A model generated the notes under the pieces. The model saw only the letters and a program-made list of their open reading frames with translations, was not told the DNA's origin and did not search any database. A stretch of 64,000 nucleotides of DNA, taken from contig CM037780.1 in NCBI GenBank assembly GCA_021229015.1, positions 63,111,323 through 63,175,322 of the forward strand, written 5' to 3'. Every line of letters begins with the position of its first letter. Position 1 is the stretch's first letter. The DNA is from Solen grandis. Its lineage: Eukaryota > Mollusca > Bivalvia > Adapedonta > Solenidae. This document shows, piece after piece, positions 56,701-64,000 of the stretch. Made by a program: the position numbers and the translations under genes.

Positions 56701-57009
56701 AAATTTTAGCCAAATAATTGTGTCAAAATGATTTCTTACTATCGTTATACCTGATTTCAATGTGTCCTTTATATACATAGTAATTCCCCCACTATTTCTC
56801 CTTGCAAGTCTATGTTTAAACTTACGATAATAATTTCAGCACGTATAATCATTTAATTTAAAATCAAAATATTCATCAGTCCATGACTCTAATAATATGA
56901 TAATATCATTATTTGATACGGAAGAAAGAAAGTCAGAGTTTTCAGTTTTATAAGCTGAAAGTCCATTACAGTTCCAAACAGTTACATTAATTCCAACCCC
57001 CTCGAATCC
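53782..57009 (-). pseudogene. LINE ORF2, copy 2
   Basis: RT motifs are identical to copy 1 (FADDMVIFG, about 54,950). The C-terminal zinc region is uninterrupted here (RKCVNCNLNDVEDEYHFVLK), showing that copy 1 gained, rather than copy 2 lost, the 52-bp block. The frame then changes and ends with a TGA at 53,782-53,784. The endonuclease is split by a frameshift near 56,370 and by deletions around 56,620-56,710 and 55,915-55,970. Confidence 0.82.
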
Positions 57010-58085
57010 CTAATCCGTCTCCATCCGCTTGCCGTCGACATATAGCGTGTCATACGCAATCCAAGCAGCCTTGCCATTATCCTTGGCCTCCCTTAGCTTC
57101 GGAATGAGCTTCTTCCGCTTGGCCACAATCTCCGGCGGGAATTGCCCGTTAATAAAAAAAATCAGTTTTGTTCAATTTAAATTTCAATTTGCGCACCATT
57201 TCTCTTTCCGGGAAAAGATTAAATTTACACACAATCTTTCGCGGCAAACCAACACCTTGACTCCTGGCTCCGATTCTATGCTCTCTCTCCAGCTTCATCT
57301 CTCTTACTACGCTCTCCGCCATCTCCAATTTCTCCGTCATGAACCTCCTGAGTATGGCCTCTGTATCTTCGCTCTTCTCATCTGGTACTTCGGGGATATT
57401 ACAGAATATCAGGTTATTTCCCATGCTCTGTGATTTCAAATAAGAAATCATATCCTGCAATTTGTCTCTATCTTTCTCTAGTTGTGTAATCTTGTCTCTA
57501 GTATATCCATCAGCCATCTCCAAGTTGTCAACTCTGTCACTCACTTTCTCAACTTTATTATTCATATCCTTGGACGTTTTATCTACATGTAAGCAAAGTT
57601 TCTTCAACTCTTTATCAAATTCGCTTACTTTACTTTCTAGAGAGTCAAGAGTTTTCAGCTTAATATTAATTTCACTGATACTGTTCTGAATTTGTGTCAA
57701 TCTATCTAGTACAATGTCAGCATTTGCTGATGTAACTACCTTCGGATTTTTCCTTCCGTCAACCATCTTAACAGTCAAATTAACTGAACTCGCAATCTCG
57801 GTAACTCCAAATTCTCTTCTGTCTATAACATTACTTTCAGTAGTGACAACTAAATCATTCACAATTCCGCAACATAAACTTTCTTCCTTTTCTTCATAAA
57901 GAATAGCATTTGCTCTACTAAGAATCTCACTTACGTCTATAGTGTCTCACGTCTATAGTGTCTCTATCTGCTACCCCTCCCGGGCCTCTCCTTCTCACAG
58001 GTGTATTCCACAACTCTTCGTCACTACTGCTACTGTTACAGCCTTTTTAACGTTTTTTCTGTTTATTCCTTTCTGATTTTCCCAT
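57010..58085 (-). pseudogene. LINE ORF1, copy 2
   Basis: The same coiled coil, RRM-like core and C-terminal domain as copy 1. Its middle and C-terminal part is open for 237 residues (57,862-57,149). It shares the two copy-1 disablements and adds a stop in the basic N-terminus (taa on the minus strand near 58,050, KKR*KGC). Confidence 0.82.
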
Positions 58086-58195
58086 CGCCACACAAATGTC
58101 GCCATTTAAATTTTGTCCACCCAGGTTTTATCGGTGATTTGTTTTGCCCCGTGAACTAACGGTACTGATTGTATAATTAATTTCCAGCAAATCCT

Positions 58196-59496
58196 TCCGA
58201 TAATGGAGGACGCATTTCCGTAAACCCCCGTGACAAGGTTTTGTGTCTTGAAAATCCTGGTGTAACTGGCCGTCTTATACCAGTACATTTACGCAGAAAT
58301 CATTTTACAGCTTTATTGTTTCAAAAAGTGAAGAATTTTTTATATCCAGGATCTATTTGAATGTTGAGCGAATACATCTTTAAGATATTTGGCAATACAT
58401 GTACTAATCTAGCACGAGAGACTCAAGGAATTAAATTCATCGCTCAACTAAAAACCAATACTAAATAAATATTAGAAACCTGAACTCTGCATGGGTCTTA
58501 CCGGTATGCATAAAAATGGGTATAAATGTTATTGGACTTCATTTAACGTATTAAGATTACTGGACATTTCATATGATATACTCAAATGATAAGGGATAAC
58601 GTCACAAATATGTTTTATAACGAATACAACACAAACACGTCACATCCAATCATGTCCAACATCTTGTCAATCATAAGAGGAAACATGAAAACTGTGTACA
58701 CACCTTCACTAACAGGAGGTTCGCCACCAGTAAAAGGTAGTGTAGCAGGTATATTAATCATTTTCTATTCATCAATAAATTTGCATAATTCAACATCATC
58801 ATCAGAATCATCTTTAGTCTAAATATTTTTTCCTTTGACTCGTGTCAAACAGATGGGCCTTGTTTGCCACAGGTATATGGGCAGACCTTCTACGAACCCT
58901 GCGCTATTCTGACGGAGGCCTCTAATAGCTCATTTGTGATTGTGTCACTAGCTGCAATGCAATGTTTAGGGCTTGTAATAAAGAAGCGATGCAATGGGCA
59001 GAGGAAAACTTACAAAAAAAGCACAATTGGCAAAGAATGAAAGGCTGAAGGAGACGCATATGTTGACACAATGCCACACACGAAGTGAAAACGACCGAGA
59101 CGTTTCTGGAAGAAATTGCATAATTGTGGAATATTTTTGTACAAAACGCAAAAAAATATCATGATAATTGTTTGGATACCGCAGCGATTTGAAGTGTATT
59201 ACTGATTATATTAAATAAATCATTGAAATTTTAAAAGTGTTGTGTACTTTTATTTATTTTATGCTCCTCACAGTGAATCTACCGGAACTTCTTTTATTTG
59301 CTTAGAAAGGGCATGTAGCAGCAGTTAGCATGAAAATTTGTTTTGAGTGAATATGTATTATATTTCATTTCGAATAGATACAATTTCAAAACATCAAATT
59401 TGTATCACTTCTCGATGCGATATATTTCATATCCACTCAAAAACATATATCCTCTAGATAATCTACGAGTAGCTATGTACGTCAACACGCAGTCTA
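58196..59496. other. Unassigned sequence, copy 2
   Basis: Counterpart of 44,461-45,849. Shorter because of an internal deletion near 59,225-59,275. Confidence 0.45.
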
Positions 59497-59645
59497 GTCC
59501 CCGTGTTCTCAAAAATAAAAATGATACTTAAGTATGATCTTCAAATTCAAACTCAAACTATGCCCATTGGTTTCAATATGGAATTGAGTATCATACTCAA
59601 ATTTGAGTCTGAGATCGTAATTAAGTATTTTCGAGAACACGGGAC
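59497..59645. mobile_element. Small palindromic MITE, copy 2
   Basis: Counterpart of 45,850-45,999 with the same inverted termini. Confidence 0.65.
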
Positions 59646-59893
59646 CTGATAGTCTCTTGGGAGCTCTATGCGACAGAAGCTCAGAACGGCCCAGCAATGC
59701 TGCCTTTCAGGTATTTTACTTTTATGCATAGGTGGCCGGCACGTGTATTTGATGGTATAGACACATTTACATTACACGGTTTTCAACCTATGCTTTTATG
59801 TACTTGTGTTATCCGAATTATTTATCTTGATTATGAAATTTATGCACAACTTTATAATAGATCAGTTGGTCTGATATAATATATATAGGATCT

Positions 59894-60023
59894 AACATGA
59901 ATTGATATTTCATATCAAATTTTACTGAACGAGTTCATGAAAATGTTATTAAGCAAACCTCTGCAAACTAAATACATTTTAATACGAGTTTAATAAATTT
60001 TGATATGAAATGATATCTCATGT
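59894..60023. repeat. Inverted repeat, copy 2
   Basis: Counterpart of 46,248-46,362. The loop is longer by about 15 bp. Confidence 0.65.
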
Positions 60024-60221
60024 CAGCTTATTTTTTATCAGATGACCTAGACTCATTAAACCGCGATATCAAAACATGAATGAACGGACTGTGAACGAAT
60101 TGCTATTTGTAATCTTACACCAAGAAAATAGTTAGTTTTAAATAATATATTAAAATAAAGATGTATTTCTCATACATGTTCAGCATCAAATGAATAACTC
60201 ATCTTTTTCAATCAAAGTTAA

Positions 60222-60956
60222 TTGCATCAAACAAATTAAATCCAGCTGTTTGAGTTCTACAGAATATACAGAGAGCAAAAGCAGTGTCCATGGGTAGCTA
60301 GGGGGCATAGACTAGCTGGCAAACAACTGAGAGAAAACTGACATGGCCAACCATATGGCGCTATGAACCATTCCGACTCAGCTTTCTTCTCAGATCTGTG
60401 TATGACCTATTACCACCACCGGCCAATCTACATAGATGGGGTATACAGGACAACCCAAAATGCCAGCTATGTGACAAGATAGGGACAATGGAACATTTCT
60501 TGTCATCATGCAAGACAGCCCTCGTCTAAGGCAGGTATAGGTGGAGGCATGATTGCGTTCTGCGCGATCTAGCCGACACACTAGAGAGAGAAAGGACCAA
60601 GAAGAGAAAGTCTCAAGGGATCCGGTTTGTCAAAGAAATACAGTCAGTGCCAAAGCAACCTCATGTGGCATCAGGAATTCTAGACCAATCGGACCAGTGG
60701 GAGATGACTGACAACTTGGGGAAAAAAGTTTGTTTTTCCCAACATCGTGCAGACAACACTGAGAACAGACATTGTGACCTGGTCTCAAAAGGACAAGTGC
60801 CTTGCGATGATTTTGCTGACAGTCCCCTGGGAATCTCGTTGTAGAGAGACAAACGAGCGTAAGGCCTATAAGTAAGCCGAGCTACATGGACAGTGCAGAG
60901 AAAAGGGGTGGAGAACATGGCTTCATCTAGTAGAAATTGGAGCCAGAAGATGTTTC

Positions 60957-60960
<4 letters not shown>
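60222..60960 (+). pseudogene. LINE ORF2 C-terminal remnant, copy 2
   Basis: Same fragment and same stop after SSCKTALV as 46,560-47,298. Confidence 0.75.

Positions 60961-61015
<55 letters not shown>
60960..61015. repeat. (TA)n microsatellite
   Basis: About 27 TA units where copy 1 has only about 6 followed by a CA run. The largest length difference at a simple repeat between the copies. Confidence 0.95.
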
Positions 61016-61016
<1 letters not shown>

Positions 61017-63369
61017 CACACGCGTGACGCTGAGTGATGTAATTCGGCCGTAAGTTACATGTAACGTGTTTATATAAGAAAATATGTTATGGTTATACGA
61101 AACCGGAAACAGCAGTTTAAGCATAATGTCATATGATAAATAATCTATATGGAAGTTTTCGTTATTCATATCACAAGCAGCTGGAGTGTATATAAAATAG
61201 ATTAAAGATTAAACAATTTTAATTACTAATAGGTGTATGTACATATTTTCATTTTCCAAAATCAACATTTATACGTCATTGAGAATTATATTTTGCATTT
61301 TGTTAAATTCCAGATTCAAAACAATTCGTTTTCTTTCATTTGTTTATGGAATTTAAAGTAAGCGCTAACTTCGGTGTCCAATGCACGACTGCCATGCCAA
61401 CGTTGATTGTTGTATTTGCCTTTACAACAGAAATTTTGAGTACTTTGTAATGCAGACTTCCATCAATGTGCTATGTTTCGTGCCCACAGACTTAGAGGAG
61501 ACGAGTTGCACTCGTTTAAACACATGCAGTTTAATTTAATATTGATGTACTTCATAATCTCCTACAAGTGTCAAACGTATCAAATCTCCACCAAATTAAA
61601 TGCGAGTCCATCTTTCTGTGATTTTCGTGGATGAATGCGTCATTTACACATTTAATGAAATCCTAGAAGATTTGAAATAATCAGAGATGAAAAGATGTTT
61701 GTATAAATACACAAAATTGAAACATGTCGGCGGGTGTTTGTCAAATTTTGCAATTACGAAACACAAATGATACAGTAATCGTTGGTGCCTTGTCGAAAGA
61801 AAATGAAGGCGAGCAAATTTAAATGTCGCAATATTGAAAAGCTATGAATGAAGGAAACAAAAAAAATTATTCGATTTGCTGGCGAACGAGAAAAATATCG
61901 ATTTGCAAAATTTGTTTATATCATACATAGTGTCTGATTTGAAATGTTTTGGACAATCACGAAGAAATTGGGCTGTTTGATGTGTATTAGAAAGCGGGTA
62001 CTCACAGACTCATAAAAAAATAAATTTGTATATTGATATTGTATGAACTCAATCAAAATCTCTTTCTCTTTCTCCTAAGGTATGGAGTATATAAGTTGAT
62101 TTATTAATGTTTACGCCATATTTTTTTTTTTGTTGTCTGAGTTTAAAACAATATATATTTAAATAATAAATATATACATTTGTTTTAACAACATCAGAGC
62201 AATTTCAACTATGGTCTCACGGCAGAGTAAAACGTTTGCCTTATACAGGCGTTTCTCTACTAGGATTGCAAAAAAAACTTACTTTGTTCATATCGAAGAA
62301 ATACAAAAGCGTAATTGCAACAGGATTTCTTTCGATTTCGATACTTAATTAATAAAACATGTTATCAACATATCGTGAGTTAATAGTCGTTGTTTCAGTT
62401 AGTTACAGTATATATCTAAAAATATAGAAATATACATATGCGACATTTGATAGATATTAACATATAAATGTTCAAATCACACACTTATAAAACAGCATAT
62501 CAAAATAAAAATTATACAGCATGCAGCCGTTATTAAAATAAATAAAATGCATTCAGCTTGAAATATTTTCTTTGTAAGCTACTGATAACGATATTCAACG
62601 GAAGGGATAAGCTCTAAGCTAGTTTATACCATTTCATACACAGATCGAAATACTAAGATTACTGAGAGCTTAGATATTACACAAATTAACCAATCACAAC
62701 TGTCATTGTGTACTCGTATTCAACGATCATGAATCATATTTAGGACCATGCAATGTTTGTATCAGAAGGTCTATACACCTGTGCATTTAAATTAATACTT
62801 TTTACAAAATGTACATTTTGCATAGCCCTTGATACACTGTCATGCGTTTGAGCAACAAATGGTCGAATCTTCATATTGCAAGATTACATTATACCAGTTT
62901 CTAGAAAACGTATGCTTATAATCTTAGCGACTCGTATGAAATTGAATGGCCCCAAGGCAATACTAGGCATGTGTACTCACTCATGGTGTGCGTCATGCCT
63001 TCTTTGACGTTGCCCGTTCCGGCATTTCATTGATATTCATGAAACAAATTAACCACAAGAACCGTAAATGCATTGTGTGTCTGAAAATGCAAACATAGCT
63101 ACAAGTAATGCTCAAGTTATCACTACGAGGCCGATCAGCGATCGAATTAAGATTGATTGATACGTTAACGATTTCAGAGGCTGTTCGGACTGAGTTGCTT
63201 TCTATGCCCATCTCTTATTCAATCAGGAGAGCTCCATTGTGCCAATTTTATTTCTTAGTTTATATGGGAAGGAGCCTTTCTATAACTCGTAAACAATGTA
63301 GACCAAATTAAGTTTTTTCTGGTGTTTTATTGCATGTGTTGCCTTTGGTGATAATATTTATAATCCGCG
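61016..63369. other. Unassigned sequence, copy 2
   Basis: Counterpart of 47,299-49,655. A 72-residue minus-strand frame (62,993-63,211) is frameshifted in copy 1, so it is unlikely to be a conserved gene. Confidence 0.45.
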
Positions 63370-63625
63370 ACATATTTTTCAGTCATTTCGAGACGATGTC
63401 TTCTTTGAGACAGATATAGTGCTGCCACACTTCAGTATCACGCCGTAGACATGTGGCATGATACCACTCCCAAACACGATATCATGACACCAATCCAGCC
63501 AGTCCTGAAACTACCCTTATATGCTGAGTGCCAAGCAAGGGAGCTATAACGGAAGTATTTTTACGACATTGGTATGTCGCGGCCGGGGATCGAACCAATG
63601 ACCTCGCCCACCCGAGGCGGACACC
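63370..63625 (-). mobile_element. Family A SINE, truncated, copy 2
   Basis: Counterpart of 49,660-49,913. Confidence 0.8.
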
Positions 63626-63736
63626 TTTTTAATGTTATTCGCGGCTTTCGTGAGAAAAATAAAACACATCGAATCAGGAAATAAAATTATTTTTGTTTCA
63701 TGTTTTTATCTCTGTTACTTCCATGTGCGTAGAATT

Positions 63737-64000
63737 TTTAGCTCACCTGGCACGAAGTGCCACGGTGAGCTTTTGGGACCAGCCTTTGTCCGGCGTCCGT
63801 CGTCGAGAGTCGTCAACAATTTACTTAAAAATCTGAAACTACTAATGGGAAATTGATCAAAATTTGCAAGAATGTTCCTAAGGTGACCCCCTGTAAAAAT
63901 TGTTCAAATGGTTCCGGTCTGTTGCATAATTAGGTCACATAAGCTAAAAATAGATTTAAAAAGTGAAATCTTAAAAATTCTTCTTCTCTCAAACCACAAA
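63737..64000. mobile_element. Start of the 165-bp-unit bivalve element, copy 2
   Basis: Begins with the same hairpin head (gctcacctggcacgaagtgc) in a more complete form than copy 1. Truncated by the window end. Confidence 0.75.

Larger units (their letters stand above)
53595..58195 (-). mobile_element. LINE with L1-like ORF1 and EN/RT ORF2, copy 2
   Basis: Same insertion as 39,575-44,460. It shares the 16-bp duplication and A8 frameshift in ORF1 and the +1 G in RT. It has its own deletions in the endonuclease and in the linker between endonuclease and RT. The TGAG-type tail is at about 53,604-53,645. Confidence 0.85.
52008..64000. repeat. Large direct duplication, copy 2
   Basis: Near-identical to 37,987 to about 50,285 and truncated by the window end. 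Differences are mainly indels: loss of about 170 bp around 55,915-55,970 relative to copy 1 (41,963-42,170), a deletion of roughly 80 bp near 59,225-59,275, loss of sequence within the endonuclease region (about 56,620-56,710), and a (TA)n expansion at 60,960-61,013. Confidence 0.95.

Noticed and set aside
39575..58195. Two independent LINE insertions
   Set aside because: Both copies share the 16-bp duplication, the A8 frameshift, the +1 G in RT and all flanking DNA, so they are one insertion seen twice.

Overview
This window looks like intergenic or accessory DNA of a bivalve mollusc, possibly a venerid-type clam. The inference rests on repeat content: two tRNA-derived SINE families typical of bivalves, a long degenerate tandem-repeat element beginning with the bivalve-type GCTCAC(C)TGGCACGAAGTGCCACGGTGA hairpin region, several LINEs, and AT-rich sequence throughout. 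I recognise no intact host gene. Two short stretches (17,401-17,682 + and 32,967-33,091 -) look like possible exons and are offered at low confidence.

Layout. 1-9 kb: AT-rich DNA with two copies of a piggyBac-like MITE (TTAA target duplications, CCCTTTCCC termini), SINE insertions with clear target duplications, a diverged copy of a TIR element that recurs at 38 kb, and a cluster of CCTCGCGAGG palindromes. 9.1-16.1 kb: one nearly complete tyrosine-recombinase retrotransposon of Ngaro type on the minus strand. It carries Gag with CCCH and CCHC-type zinc motifs, RT-RNase H, a tyrosine recombinase and an SGNH hydrolase, and has the A1-ORFs-B1-A2-B2 split direct repeats that define the group. The two B repeats differ at one of 284 positions, so the insertion is young, but Gag has one in-frame TGA and the hydrolase has a 1-nt frameshift. 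16-22 kb: tandem repeats, including a 61-bp unit carrying TGACGTCA, then a CpG-rich tract with an orphan Polinton/Maverick (adenain-like) cysteine protease flanked by duplicated (TAG)n-containing segments. 22-37 kb: microsatellites, a 53-bp minisatellite, a SINE with a swapped tail, a 3-kb degenerate Jockey/CR1-like LINE, a roughly 37-bp minisatellite, a 148-bp tandem array rich in AGGTCA direct repeats, and a LINE 3' end.

37,987-64,000 is dominated by a direct duplication of about 12 kb. Copy 1 is 37,987 to about 50,285. Copy 2 is 52,008 to the window end and starts at the first base after a 100-N scaffold gap. Both copies carry the same minus-strand LINE (L1-like ORF1 plus EN/RT ORF2) with the same frameshifts, a plus-strand LINE tail, the same MITE-like hairpins and the same SINE. 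The boundary at the gap makes an uncollapsed haplotype (false duplication) the leading explanation, with a real tandem duplication as the alternative.

The recognisable genes are therefore mobile-element genes. The Ngaro proteins would act together (RNA packaging, cDNA synthesis, recombinase-mediated integration of circular DNA). The LINE proteins would act in target-primed reverse transcription. All LINE copies here are inactive.
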